From positions 1 to 64,000 of the forward strand of contig MKSX01000020.1 in NCBI GenBank assembly GCA_001897445.1: a stretch of DNA of 64,000 nucleotides, written 5' to 3'. The DNA is from Alphaproteobacteria bacterium 33-17. GTDB lineage: Bacteria > Pseudomonadota > Alphaproteobacteria > Rickettsiales > 33-17. Both the position numbers and the translations under genes were made by a program. Below are positions 47,590 through 57,583 of this stretch, in pieces. The notes under the pieces were generated by a model that saw only the letters and a program-made list of their open reading frames with translations, had not been told where the DNA came from and did no database searches. Numbering within the stretch: the stretch's first letter is position 1; each line of letters begins with the position of its first letter.

Positions 47590-47836
47590 ATTTAAAAACT
47601 CCAGAATTATGAGCTTTTACCACAAAAACCTGTCATATAGCAAGAAGATTAATAGGCTAGGTAATAAGTTTATTTTTAAAATAGACAAATTTAATTAAAG
47701 GATTAGTTAAAACATAGGGGGATAAATTTTACTTATTTGAAAAATATGAATTTATTAAATTTTAAATAATTTTGTATCGATGGGCGGTAATTTGTCATTT
47801 AAAATTAAAATATTAACTATTTGGTAATTAACCATT

Positions 47837-47846
47837 TTATCGTAAG
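47837..47846 (+). promoter_or_regulatory. TTATCGTAA motif in the leader of the effector-like gene
   Basis: The nine bases TTATCGTAA, also found twice upstream of the Ala/Lys-rich protein gene at 55950, lie 13 bases before the start codon. A shared regulator is possible, but one extra copy of a nine-base word could be chance in sequence this AT-rich. Confidence 0.25.
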
Positions 47847-47858
47847 TATGAGGTCAAA

Positions 47859-48710
47859 ATGAAAGCACAAAAAATTGATATGAATGAATTATTCAATCTT
47901 CAAGGTAACAAAAGAGTATCAGATGAATTTTATAATTTATGCGCAACAATCAACAGAATGATAAATAAGGAAATAGATTTGTCACAACAAAATAATACCA
48001 ATGTTCAAGTTGATGGTATGAGGTCACTGCGTGATATGCTTGAGCATTATGCAACAAAAGCGGTTAAGGGCAAGCAACAAAACGATACAGACATTGAAGA
48101 GATAGAAAAGTTTAGTAAGGATGCTATTAAATACATAAAAAGTAAGTTGGGTAAGGAATATTTTAATTCTCCAGCTTTCTTTGTCTTGGTTGCAGAAAAA
48201 CACGAGATTGTAAAAAAGCAAAATGAATCTTTAATTGACGATAATAACACATCACTAAACAAAGTAAAAGCATCTGAAGATAAGGAATCAGGTAAAAAAC
48301 CTGAGCCAGAAAAAGCTGATAATAAAGCGTTTGAATCAAAAATGTTTGATGCAACTAAAAAGATTGTAGAATCAACTGATTTACCAAGACCTTTACTTGG
48401 TGCGGTAGTTTCTGGGATTGAAAAATCATCAAAAAGCGGAAAAATGGATGCAAAAACCGTTACTGAGAACGTTAAAAAAGCAATGAAACCAATCATAGAT
48501 AATCCTGCAAATAAACAGCATAAAAGTAAGCTTGTAAAAGCGTTAAATGTAATCCTAACAGCGCTGGTAAGCATTATAACATTAGGTGTGTATCCTATTG
48601 TAAAAGCTGCAAAAGGTGAAAAAATAGGAGTACTAAGCTCAAATAAAAATAAACTGCCTAATAACAAAAAAGGTAAGGGTAAGGAAATTAATGATGGAAT
48701 GATGTTCTAG
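47859..48710 (+). CDS. Effector-like protein sharing an N-terminal module with the PP2C protein
   Basis: A 283-residue protein of unknown function. Residues 20-122 are related to residues 22-131 of the PP2C protein 290 bases downstream: 14 of 44 identical over an ungapped stretch, including the C-x-x-I-N and L-x-x-Y-A positions, and a later KYIKSKLG matching KYVKNTLG. A charged linker (about 125-160) leads to a helical part with a hydrophobic segment (NVILTALVSIITLGVYPIV, about residues 228-246) and a basic tail. No N-terminal signal peptide is seen. Helical build, a late hydrophobic segment and a polar C-terminus recall type IV secreted effectors, but this is inference. Confidence 0.6.
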   Translation: MKAQKIDMNELFNLQGNKRVSDEFYNLCATINRMINKEIDLSQQNNTNVQVDGMRSLRDMLEHYATKAVKGKQQNDTDIEEIEKFSKDAIKYIKSKLGKEYFNSPAFFVLVAEKHEIVKKQNESLIDDNNTSLNKVKASEDKESGKKPEPEKADNKAFESKMFDATKKIVESTDLPRPLLGAVVSGIEKSSKSGKMDAKTVTENVKKAMKPIIDNPANKQHKSKLVKALNVILTALVSIITLGVYPIVKAAKGEKIGVLSSNKNKLPNNKKGKGKEINDGMMF

Positions 48711-48716
48711 ATAGTT

Positions 48717-48762
48717 AAGAAAGATTAAAAGCTGGATTTTAATCCAGCTTTTAATCTTTCTT
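48717..48762 (+). terminator. Long perfect hairpin terminator
   Basis: A 22-base perfect inverted repeat (48717-48738 with 48741-48762) and a two-base loop directly follow the effector-like gene. The core is AAAAGCTGGATT paired with AATCCAGCTTTT. The stem is unusually long for a rho-independent terminator, and the gap to 49000 holds nothing else I can identify. Confidence 0.75.
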
Positions 48763-49000
48763 AATATTGGTTATATCCTTTTGATTTGAGGCTTTTATTA
48801 AGTCTAATATTTAATTGCTACCCAAAATTTTAGAAATTTTGTTGTTCGAGAAGATTAGCAAAATCAACCTAATATATATCAATAATATAGCAAAGAAATA
48901 GTTTATAAAAGTAAATATAAGCATTGAGTTTTAATAATTTTATTTGTATGATGTTGGGGATTATATATTTAATATAAAATTTAATAAAAAGAGAAAAAAT

Positions 49001-50440
49001 ATGTCAAAGTTTAGCGTAGATATAAATACAATTAAATCAATTTGTGAAGTAAATACTCCAGAACTAATCAATGAGCTTGTAAATTTTTGTGAGGTTATTA
49101 ATACGTCATTAATGTCAAATATTGACATAACTAAACTAAATAATTCTGATATTACTATTTATGGCAAAAAATCAATTAGCGAAGTTCTTGATTTTTACGC
49201 TGAACTTGAAAGTGCATATGATTCAGAACAATCATCTGATGTTCAGGTTGCAAAAGATACAGCTGCAAAAAAAGCCGAAATTTTAACTGAGGCAGTTAAA
49301 TATGTTAAAAATACTCTTGGTAATGGTAATTTAAATTCTTTAGAGTTAATGAAGGATGTTGCTGTTAATTTCACATTATTAAAAGCAAAAATGCAATATA
49401 ATAGTATGCCTAAGACTGGTTACGCTAATACAGAAAATTTATTAGAAACTAAAGCCTTAAAAACACTAGAAATAGATATGCAAAAAGGTGCAGTTTCAGT
49501 TGCCGAAGATGTTGGATTAGGTGGTGTTTATGGTAGAAGTAAACAAGAAGATACATTAGTTTTTGCTGAGTTAAATGAAAATTTTGATGATAATGCAGCT
49601 ATAAAATATTTATCATTTATCAATAATAGTATTGGAAACGAAACTAAAGCTAATGAATCAGGTAGTACTGCTGTAATGAGCTATTATAATGCTGAGACTA
49701 AAACTTTAAGCTACAGTAATCTTGGCGACTCAAGAATTATGCAAGTTGTATTAAACCAAGATGGTACAATTGATCCTGATAACACTTATAACTTAAGTCA
49801 GGATCAGGAAGCTTTATACCCTGTTAGAAAGAAAATGGTTGAGAAAGCAGATGGATATGTTATGGCAGGCAATCCAAAAGGCATGTTTTATAACAGAGTT
49901 AACGGTGATATAAAATGTGGGGGTGCATTTGGTGACAGTAATGTTCCTATGCCAAATACTCCAGATTATGGTCAAGTTAAATATGCAGATTTGATCAAAG
50001 AAGGTAAAAATATTTTTGTAATAGTATTTTGTGATGGTATTGTTGACAGAGATAGTCTAAATCCTTACAAAATTTCTGAAATCGTTAGAGATTATAATAA
50101 AGCATCTTCATCAGAAAAGGATAAATTTTCTTTGGCTTCATTGTTATTAAGAAAAGCAATAGATGGTGGATCGCAAGATAATATTTCAGTGCAGGTTGCT
50201 AATATTAACAATGCTCAAAATTCATTTATTAATGCTGTATTTGATGGTCATGGCGGGAAAGAAACTGCGCAGCAAGCAAAACAGGTTATGGAAAAATTAG
50301 TTAAACAATATGAAATTGTTAATGAGGTGCAAACTTCTCAAAGTCCAACATCTGTTAGTCAGACAATCGCTAATATTATTGAAAATAAGAGTGAAAGTCA
50401 CTATAGAGCGCCAAATTCTGGAAATTATCATTCAAAATAA
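49001..50440 (+). CDS. PP2C-type phosphatase with rearranged motif order and a novel N-terminal module
   Basis: A 479-residue protein. Residues 20-131 match the N-terminal module of the gene at 47859. The rest has every PP2C metal-site motif, but in an unusual order: GRSKQEDT (Glu183-Asp184), SGSTA (220-224), NLGDSR (240-245), AFGD (309-312), FCDGIVD (343-349), SQDNISV (391-397), and only then VFDGHGG (413-419), which in normal PP2C enzymes lies between the first two. The domain probably hydrolyses phospho-Ser/Thr. The frame extends to a TTG at 48944, but the ATG at 49001 is preferred. No signal peptide or membrane helix is visible; a secreted effector is plausible. Confidence 0.8.
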   Translation: MSKFSVDINTIKSICEVNTPELINELVNFCEVINTSLMSNIDITKLNNSDITIYGKKSISEVLDFYAELESAYDSEQSSDVQVAKDTAAKKAEILTEAVKYVKNTLGNGNLNSLELMKDVAVNFTLLKAKMQYNSMPKTGYANTENLLETKALKTLEIDMQKGAVSVAEDVGLGGVYGRSKQEDTLVFAELNENFDDNAAIKYLSFINNSIGNETKANESGSTAVMSYYNAETKTLSYSNLGDSRIMQVVLNQDGTIDPDNTYNLSQDQEALYPVRKKMVEKADGYVMAGNPKGMFYNRVNGDIKCGGAFGDSNVPMPNTPDYGQVKYADLIKEGKNIFVIVFCDGIVDRDSLNPYKISEIVRDYNKASSSEKDKFSLASLLLRKAIDGGSQDNISVQVANINNAQNSFINAVFDGHGGKETAQQAKQVMEKLVKQYEIVNEVQTSQSPTSVSQTIANIIENKSESHYRAPNSGNYHSK

Positions 50441-50463
50441 TAGTTTTGATTATATAAAAAAAA

Positions 50464-50488
50464 CCGGGCTATAAAAACCCGGCTTTTT
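50464..50488. terminator. Bidirectional terminator between the PP2C gene and groEL
   Basis: CCGGG (50464-50468) pairs with CCCGG (50478-50482), flanked by an A run on the left and a T run on the right, between two convergent genes. Confidence 0.75.
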
Positions 50489-50509
50489 TAATTTTGAGTA
50501 AGGTTGAAA

Positions 50510-52162
<1,653 letters not shown>

Positions 52163-52177
52163 TTAATACTCCTATAA

Positions 52178-52468
52178 TTAAGCTACAATTCCAATAACAT
52201 CAGCTTCTTTTAAAATAAGAAGGTCTTTGCCATCGATTTTAACTTCAGTTCCAGACCATTTTGCAAATAGAACTGTATCACCTACTTTTACATCCATAGG
52301 AATTACAGCACCTTTGTCGTCTTTATTGCCATTACCAACAGCAATTACTTTACCTTGCATTGGTTTTTCCTTTGCGCTGTCTGGAATAATAATTCCACCT
52401 GCAGTTTTTTCCTCTTCAGCAATACGCTCAACTGCGATTCTGTCTTTTAAAGGAATGAACTTTGTCAT
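52178..52468 (-). CDS. groS: Co-chaperonin GroES
   Basis: Ten-kilodalton lid of the GroEL chamber, 96 residues. [27 protein letters not shown] (mobile loop) and [14 protein letters not shown] are classic motifs. It heads the heat-shock operon. Confidence 0.98.
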   Translation of the reverse strand: MTKFIPLKDRIAVERIAEEEKTAGGIIIPDSAKEKPMQGKVIAVGNGNKDDKGAVIPMDVKVGDTVLFAKWSGTEVKIDGKDLLILKEADVIGIVA

Positions 52469-52522
52469 AATTGTTAATCTCCCTGTAAATTTAAACTTTG
52501 GTTTACTAAGTTTGCGTTAGTA

Positions 52523-52551
52523 TATATATGTACTTATTGGTTCAATTCAAG
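52523..52551 (-). promoter_or_regulatory. Likely sigma-32 heat-shock promoter of groESL
   Basis: On the minus strand CTTG (52548-52551), 17 bases, then CATATATA (52523-52530), close to the alphaproteobacterial RpoH consensus CTTG-N17-CYTATNT. No CIRCE operator was found between it and groES, so RpoH control rather than HrcA is suggested. Confidence 0.6.
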
Positions 52552-52644
52552 GGATAAAAAAAGATTTTTTTGTTTTTTTTGAATTTTCAGGCATTTAGGT
52601 CTATACTGTATGTAAATGAATTAGTTAACCATATCTTACTTAAA

Positions 52645-53583
52645 ATGCTAACCTCTATAATTATACAGAAGATTATGACGCTATACGTCAATATTTTTCT
52701 GGGTTATTTGTGCGCAAAACGCCTTAAAATGCAAGGAACTGACCTTGCAAAGCTTATATTTTACATAGTAACGCCTTTTGTAATATTTCAGGGGGCGCTT
52801 AAAGCTGATCTTGATAACGGAGTTGCTCTTACGCTTCCTGTAACTATTTATATATTTTGCAGTATCTTATGCTTTTTATTCTATTATTTGGGGGGTAAGA
52901 TTTGGGCAAACAACCCTCAGCGCAACTTAATTGCATTATCGGCAGGTAGTGCCAATACTGGTTTTATTGGTCTTCCTGTTGCAATTGCTGTAACAAATAA
53001 TGACCCAAACCTAATTGGTTTGTATATAAGTGGCATGTTAGGTATTTCATTATATGAAAATTCAATTGGTTTTTATATGGTATCTAAAGGGGAGCAAACC
53101 CCAAAAGAAGCATTAAGCAGAATTGCGAAACTTCCTATTATATATGCTTTTATTGCAGGATCGCTGCTCAACTATTTTGGGTTAGAGATTGCTGATATTC
53201 CAAAGTCAGTTATGGATTTACTTAATTATATACAAGGTTGTTACTTTACAATTGGTACGCTTGTTATTGGTATTGCGCTTGGGCAGGTGGATAAGCTTAC
53301 CATAGATAAAAAGTTTTTGGGTATGGCATTTTTGTCAAAATTTGTTGCCTGGCCGTTACTGACTATGGCGTTTATATTGCTTGATAGGGCATTTTTTCAT
53401 ATATATGAGCCAGATGTTCATATGGCTATGAAGATGTTATCTATTGCTCCTATTGCTACAAATACTGTTACTATGTCACTTTTATTTAAAATCCACCCCG
53501 AAAAAGCTGCAACAACTGTTTTACTCGCCGCATTTTTTGCGCTAGTCTACATGCCATTAATGGTGGGGCTGTTTATAATATGA
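52645..53583 (+). CDS. AEC-family transporter
   Basis: A 312-residue membrane protein of the auxin-efflux-carrier family with about ten helices in two halves. LSAGSANTGFIGLPVAIAV and APIATNTVTMSLLFKIHP are typical paired motifs. The frame opens at a TTG (52570) inside a T-rich run; the ATG at 52645 gives the normal AEC opening, and an ATG at 52675 is also possible. Members move organic acids or amino-acid-like anions. It overlaps rfbD by four bases (ATGA). Confidence 0.85.
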   Translation: MLTSIIIQKIMTLYVNIFLGYLCAKRLKMQGTDLAKLIFYIVTPFVIFQGALKADLDNGVALTLPVTIYIFCSILCFLFYYLGGKIWANNPQRNLIALSAGSANTGFIGLPVAIAVTNNDPNLIGLYISGMLGISLYENSIGFYMVSKGEQTPKEALSRIAKLPIIYAFIAGSLLNYFGLEIADIPKSVMDLLNYIQGCYFTIGTLVIGIALGQVDKLTIDKKFLGMAFLSKFVAWPLLTMAFILLDRAFFHIYEPDVHMAMKMLSIAPIATNTVTMSLLFKIHPEKAATTVLLAAFFALVYMPLMVGLFII

Positions 53584-54401
53584 ATGTAGTTGTTATTGGA
53601 AAAAGCGGAAATTTGGCAGCAAGCCTGGCTCAAATTGCACCAGACTTTACTTATTTATCAAAAGAAGAATTTTCATTTGATAAACTTAACGATATAAAAC
53701 CAGAGTTTATAATAAATACAGCAGCCTACACTAAGGTTGATTTGGCCGAAACTGAGAAAGCCAGTGCTTTAGAGCTAAACTGCGAGTTTCCTAAAAAGCT
53801 TGCCATGTGGTGTAAGGAAAACGATGCGTATTTAATACATATATCGACTGATTATGTATTTGATGGAGAGGGGGCTGCTCCGTATAAAACAACCGATATT
53901 ACAAACCCCGTCAATTTCTATGGTTATACCAAAAGACTTGGGGAAGAGGCGGTTTTAGGTAATTGCCCAAAATCGATTATTATCAGAACATCGTGGTTAT
54001 ATAGTAGTTACGGTAATAATTTTGTAAAAACTATGATTAGGTTATTATCTGAAAAACCTGAGATAAAAGTAGTTAATGACCAAATAGGCTGTCCAACAAG
54101 TTGTCTAAACTTAGCAGAAGTAATTACTAAAATTATTCAAAATCCTATACCTGGGCTATATCATTATACAGATAAAGATATTATGTCATGGTATGATTTT
54201 GCGGTCAAAATATCTGATATCATAGGTAATGGCAGGGTATTGCCAATTACAAGTAATGAATATCCATTGCCAGCAAAGCGTCCTATGTATTCCGTATTAA
54301 ATTGTGCTGTTATATGTGAAAAATATGATATTGTGCAAAAAGAATTTGATGAAAGCTTAAAAAAGGTAATAAATGATTACTGCCGTAATAGTGTCGTATA
54401 A
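53580..54401 (+). CDS. rfbD: dTDP-4-dehydrorhamnose reductase
   Basis: Last enzyme of dTDP-L-rhamnose synthesis, an extended short-chain dehydrogenase of 273 residues. The opening VVVIGKSGNLAASLA is a degenerate glycine motif. NTAAYTKVDLAETEKASALELN, HISTDYVFDGEGAAPY and FYGYTKRLGEEAV with the catalytic Tyr-x-x-x-Lys match RfbD/RmlD closely. RfbA, RfbB and RfbC are not in the window. It overlaps the next glycosyltransferase by 29 bases, suggesting rhamnose incorporation into a surface glycan. Confidence 0.88.
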   Translation: MNVVVIGKSGNLAASLAQIAPDFTYLSKEEFSFDKLNDIKPEFIINTAAYTKVDLAETEKASALELNCEFPKKLAMWCKENDAYLIHISTDYVFDGEGAAPYKTTDITNPVNFYGYTKRLGEEAVLGNCPKSIIIRTSWLYSSYGNNFVKTMIRLLSEKPEIKVVNDQIGCPTSCLNLAEVITKIIQNPIPGLYHYTDKDIMSWYDFAVKISDIIGNGRVLPITSNEYPLPAKRPMYSVLNCAVICEKYDIVQKEFDESLKKVINDYCRNSVV

Positions 54402-55152
54402 TACAGGTGATGTACTTTTTGATACGATAAAATCTCTTAAAAATAATAAACATATATCTCAGATAATTATAGTTAATAACGGTAATCCTGAAGGGTTTTT
54501 GGATAATATAAAAGATGCCGAGATTATATCAGGTCATGGAAATATTGGTTTTGCTAAAGGATGTAACCTTGGAGCTAAGCATGTTAAAACCGATTATGTG
54601 CTAATAATAAACCCTGATTGTGTACTATCAGATGATTTTGACTTTACAGAGATGTTAGAGGATTTAAAAGAACCTCACATATTGTGCGCTACCTGCAAAA
54701 TTGAAAACCTTGATGGAAGTGAACAAAGAGGCAGCAGAAGAAGATTCTTAACGCCATTTAATATATTTAGAGGTATCAATCTAAATAAAACTCCTTTACC
54801 TGATAAAAAAGTCTTTATAGAAGCAACATCAGGCGCGTTTATGTTATTTACCAAAGAAGACTATTTTAGGTTAGGGGGCTTTGATGAAGAGTACTTTTTA
54901 CATGTGGAAGATTTAGATTTATGTATGAAGATCAGACAAATTGGTGGAAAATTAATATATTACCCCTATAAGTATGTTAGGCATACGTGTTCTACAAGTG
55001 ATGCACCCAAAATCTTTGTAGAGCGGCATAAATTAAATGGATTTGACTATTATTTTGGCAAATTTTTTGGGAAAAATTTATTAACAATTACTATATTATT
55101 GCTTTTAAAGCTTAGATTTACTTTAAAATCGTTGCACTTAGCTAAAAAGTAA
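54373..55152 (+). CDS. GT2 glycosyltransferase, probable rhamnosyltransferase
   Basis: GT-A fold enzyme of 259 residues resembling WbbL-type rhamnosyltransferases. AVIVSYNTGDVLFDTIKSL, IIVNNGN, GNIGFAKGCNLGAKHVKTDY, LIINPDC (D-x-D equivalent) and EEYFLHVEDLDLCMKI are the family motifs. Overlap with rfbD makes dTDP-rhamnose the likely donor. A hydrophobic tail (LLTITILLLLKLRFTL) may attach it to the membrane. Confidence 0.85.
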   Translation: MITAVIVSYNTGDVLFDTIKSLKNNKHISQIIIVNNGNPEGFLDNIKDAEIISGHGNIGFAKGCNLGAKHVKTDYVLIINPDCVLSDDFDFTEMLEDLKEPHILCATCKIENLDGSEQRGSRRRFLTPFNIFRGINLNKTPLPDKKVFIEATSGAFMLFTKEDYFRLGGFDEEYFLHVEDLDLCMKIRQIGGKLIYYPYKYVRHTCSTSDAPKIFVERHKLNGFDYYFGKFFGKNLLTITILLLLKLRFTLKSLHLAKK

Positions 55153-55195
55153 TGTATATGATTGATGTATTCTTAACAATAAGTGGCTGATTTTT

Positions 55196-55684
55196 ATGGA
55201 AATTATAAACAATAGAACTGAAGATTTTGAAGAAGAACTTAAAAGCATTGATATCGAAGTTGGAAAAAAATTGCGATTCAGACGTACTATGTTAGGTTTG
55301 AGCCAGGATCAGTTAGGGTCGGCTACGGGGGTCAGTTTTCAGCAGATTCAAAAATATGAAAAGGGTTCTAACAGAATAGGTGCAAGCAGACTATTTGAAT
55401 TTGCAAAAGTATTAAATGTTGATGTTAACTACTTTTTTTCAAATATGTTCTCGCAAGACCATGTTAAATCTGCTAATCAAAATGGCGCGTCATTAGCATT
55501 TAATGAAGAAAACCGTGGCTTTAAGTATGATTTTGAAGATGACGTTTCTACAAAAGAAGTTATGGCACTAGTAAAGTCATATTCTCAAATTAAAGAAAGC
55601 AAAATAAGAAAAAAAGTGCTAGCTTTGGTTCAATCATTATCTAAAGAAGAAAATTTAGCAAAGGAAATGGTTGATAGCTTGTAA
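55196..55684 (+). CDS. XRE-family transcriptional regulator
   Basis: A 162-residue regulator with a Cro/CI-type HTH: LRFRRTMLGLSQDQLGSATG, SFQQIQKYEKGSNRIGASRL and VLNVDVNYFF. This form is common in Alphaproteobacteria. The C-terminal half is acidic then helical and may sense or dimerise. It ends at a strong terminator. Its neighbour, the Ala/Lys-rich gene, has operator-like repeats in its leader and is a possible target. Confidence 0.88.
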   Translation: MEIINNRTEDFEEELKSIDIEVGKKLRFRRTMLGLSQDQLGSATGVSFQQIQKYEKGSNRIGASRLFEFAKVLNVDVNYFFSNMFSQDHVKSANQNGASLAFNEENRGFKYDFEDDVSTKEVMALVKSYSQIKESKIRKKVLALVQSLSKEENLAKEMVDSL

Positions 55685-55710
55685 GCTATTGAAACTTAAA
55701 TATTTATAAG

Positions 55711-55764
55711 TATAAAAGGCATCTAAAATAATGATTTAAAAAATTATTTTAGATGCCTTTTATA
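55711..55764 (+). terminator. Long hairpin terminator after the XRE gene
   Basis: A perfect 22-base stem (55711-55732 with 55743-55764), core AAAAGGCATCTAAAATAAT, and a ten-base loop. It separates the regulator from the Ala/Lys-rich gene. Confidence 0.8.
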
Positions 55765-55852
55765 CATTAAAATTTATACCAATGATTAACATATCAAGTA
55801 ATTGATTATTATAAAATTAATTTTTAATAAGTTAATTTTGGTAAATTTTCGA

Positions 55853-55880
55853 TTGCAATATTATTGCGGATGTATATAAT
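55853..55880 (+). promoter_or_regulatory. Strong sigma-70-like promoter of the Ala/Lys-rich gene
   Basis: TTGCAA (55853-55858), a 16-base spacer and a perfect TATAAT (55875-55880), about 70 bases before the start codon. Confidence 0.6.
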
Positions 55881-55884
55881 GCAC

Positions 55885-55916
55885 TTATCGTAAACTAAAT
55901 AATAGTTTATCGTAAA
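55885..55916 (+). promoter_or_regulatory. Operator-like direct repeat TTATCGTAAA
   Basis: Two copies of TTATCGTAAA (55885-55894 and 55907-55916) start 22 bases apart, about two helical turns. Both lie just downstream of the presumed -10 box, so a bound protein would block early transcription. The nine-base core recurs in the leader of the effector-like gene at 47859. Confidence 0.45.
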
Positions 55917-55949
55917 ATTGACTATTAACTAATTTCTAGGGTGTTGATA

Positions 55950-57521
55950 ATGACAGAATACACAATGAATGGTGCATTAAAACAATATGATGCATATATT
56001 ACAGCAAAAGAAACAACATTAAAAGCTGATCTTGAAGCTGCTAAAAAAACATATGATACAGAATTAGCTGCTGCTAAAGATGATGCTGCAAAAGAAGCTG
56101 CTAAAACAAAATTTGAAGCTGCTGAAGAAGCTGCTAATGCAAAAGTTGCTAAAGCTGAAAAAGACTTAGTAGAAGCTTTAGCTAAAGAATTAAAAGATCA
56201 GGAAGAAGTTGCTGATCCTAAAGATGCTACAAAAAAAGTTAAAGCTCTTGATGAAGCTGTTAAAGCTGAATCTGCTGCTATTGATACGGAAATCAAAAAT
56301 CTTGAAGATGCTTTAAAAGCTGCACAAGATGTGAAAGTTGCTGCATATGTTGCTCCTAAAGCTGCTGATTTAAATTTAGCAAAAGAAGTAAAATTTGTTG
56401 ATGCTGCAGGTGCTGATGTTGTACTTCCAGCTGAATTTGCTGAAAATTTTGATGTTACATCTTTAAAAACAGCTTATGCTGATGATAAAAATCCAACAGA
56501 TGATGAAAAAAAGCAAGAAGCTACAAACGAAACCGCTCGTAAACTTATTGCAGATGCAATTACAGCAGCTACAAAAGTTCATGCTGATGCAACAAAAGCT
56601 AAAACTGATAATGTTGCTGATGCTCAAGCAAAAGTAGCTGCTAAAACAGCTGAAAAAGCTAAAGTTGCTGCTTCTTTTGACGACTTCTACAACAACTTAA
56701 AACTTTCTAACTTTACATTAAATGCAACAAAAGATGCAAATGGTAAAGTTACAGAGTTAAAAGCTACAACATCTGTAACAGCTTCTACTGTTAAAGCTAC
56801 AGTTAAAAGCCAAGTTGTTTCTGACAAATTAGCTTCTGTTAAAGTTCAAAGACCAAGCGTAATTGCTACAAAAGCTCAAGCTACTGCTGACAACAAAAAA
56901 TACTTAAAAAACAACTTAGTAGTATTTGCTAAACGTGTAGCTTACACAGTTGCATTCTCTGCTGGTTTATATTTTGCTGGTAGAGCTTTAGGTCCGGTTA
57001 TTTCTAATCTTGCTTCTAAATACTTACCAAACAATTTTGCAGCTAAAGTTGCAAACTTCACAGGTTTAAGCAAACTTATGAACAAATTCTATGCAACAGC
57101 ATTTGGTAAAAAAGTTGTAGCATTCTTCTCTAAAGACGTTGTTACAAGAGTATTTGCTGCTGTTTCTAACGTTGCATCTAAATATGGTAAGCACGTTGTT
57201 AACGCATTAATCGGTAATGCTGCTGCAACTGCAATTCTTTCTTCTAAAACATTAACAGCTGAAGCTAACCTTGATCCTAAATCTGGTTTCTTTGCAAAAG
57301 CTGGTAACGCTTTAAAGAAAGTATTCGGTGGCGATGCTGCATTATTTGCAACAACAGTTACAGTTGATGCAAATGCTAGACCTGCTAAAGGTGCTTTCTT
57401 AGAAGCTGAGCAAAATGCTGCTTTAGATGCACTTGCTGCTAAACAACAACAAGGAAATGTACGTAAAATGGCATTTGCTGAGTTAAGACCTACACAAGAA
57501 TCATCAGTTGTTGCGAAATAA
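55950..57521 (+). CDS. Ala/Lys-rich coiled-coil protein, candidate secreted or structural protein
   Basis: I do not recognise this 523-residue protein. The first 270 residues are very rich in Ala, Lys, Asp and Glu and look like a long helix or coiled coil (e.g. AAKDDAAKEAAKTKFEAAEE). The second half has several amphipathic or hydrophobic helices (NNLVVFAKRVAYTVAFSAGL, FGKKVVAFFSKDVVTRVFAA). No N-terminal signal peptide is seen. Codon use is narrow: Lys is almost always AAA, Ala mostly GCT or GCA, Thr nearly always ACA, as if tuned for high expression. It has its own promoter and terminator. AGGG ten bases before the ATG supports this start; an in-frame GTG at 55941 is less likely. Confidence 0.7.
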   Translation: MTEYTMNGALKQYDAYITAKETTLKADLEAAKKTYDTELAAAKDDAAKEAAKTKFEAAEEAANAKVAKAEKDLVEALAKELKDQEEVADPKDATKKVKALDEAVKAESAAIDTEIKNLEDALKAAQDVKVAAYVAPKAADLNLAKEVKFVDAAGADVVLPAEFAENFDVTSLKTAYADDKNPTDDEKKQEATNETARKLIADAITAATKVHADATKAKTDNVADAQAKVAAKTAEKAKVAASFDDFYNNLKLSNFTLNATKDANGKVTELKATTSVTASTVKATVKSQVVSDKLASVKVQRPSVIATKAQATADNKKYLKNNLVVFAKRVAYTVAFSAGLYFAGRALGPVISNLASKYLPNNFAAKVANFTGLSKLMNKFYATAFGKKVVAFFSKDVVTRVFAAVSNVASKYGKHVVNALIGNAAATAILSSKTLTAEANLDPKSGFFAKAGNALKKVFGGDAALFATTVTVDANARPAKGAFLEAEQNAALDALAAKQQQGNVRKMAFAELRPTQESSVVAK

Positions 57522-57547
57522 TTTTTGATACTTTATAGTTCTAAAAG

Positions 57548-57583
57548 AAAAAGCGCCTTAGGTTTCCCTCGGGCGCTTTTTTT
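57548..57583 (+). terminator. Terminator of the Ala/Lys-rich gene
   Basis: AAAAGCGCC pairs with GGCGCTTTT around a 14-base loop, followed by further T residues. It is among the strongest simple terminators in the window. Confidence 0.85.

Noticed and set aside
48944..49000. Longer N-terminus for the PP2C protein from a TTG start
   Set aside because: The extra 19 residues are not shared with the module-bearing neighbour and no better ribosome binding site precedes the TTG; the ATG at 49001 aligns with the shared module.
49001..50440. Simple circular permutation of the PP2C domain
   Set aside because: A true circular permutation would carry the N-terminal Glu-Asp motif together with DGHGG. 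Here only the DGHGG strand and helix are at the C-terminus, so I describe it as a relocated segment.
52469..52569. CIRCE operator upstream of groES
   Set aside because: No TTAGCACTC-N9-GAGTGCTAA or close variant is present; a sigma-32-like promoter is.
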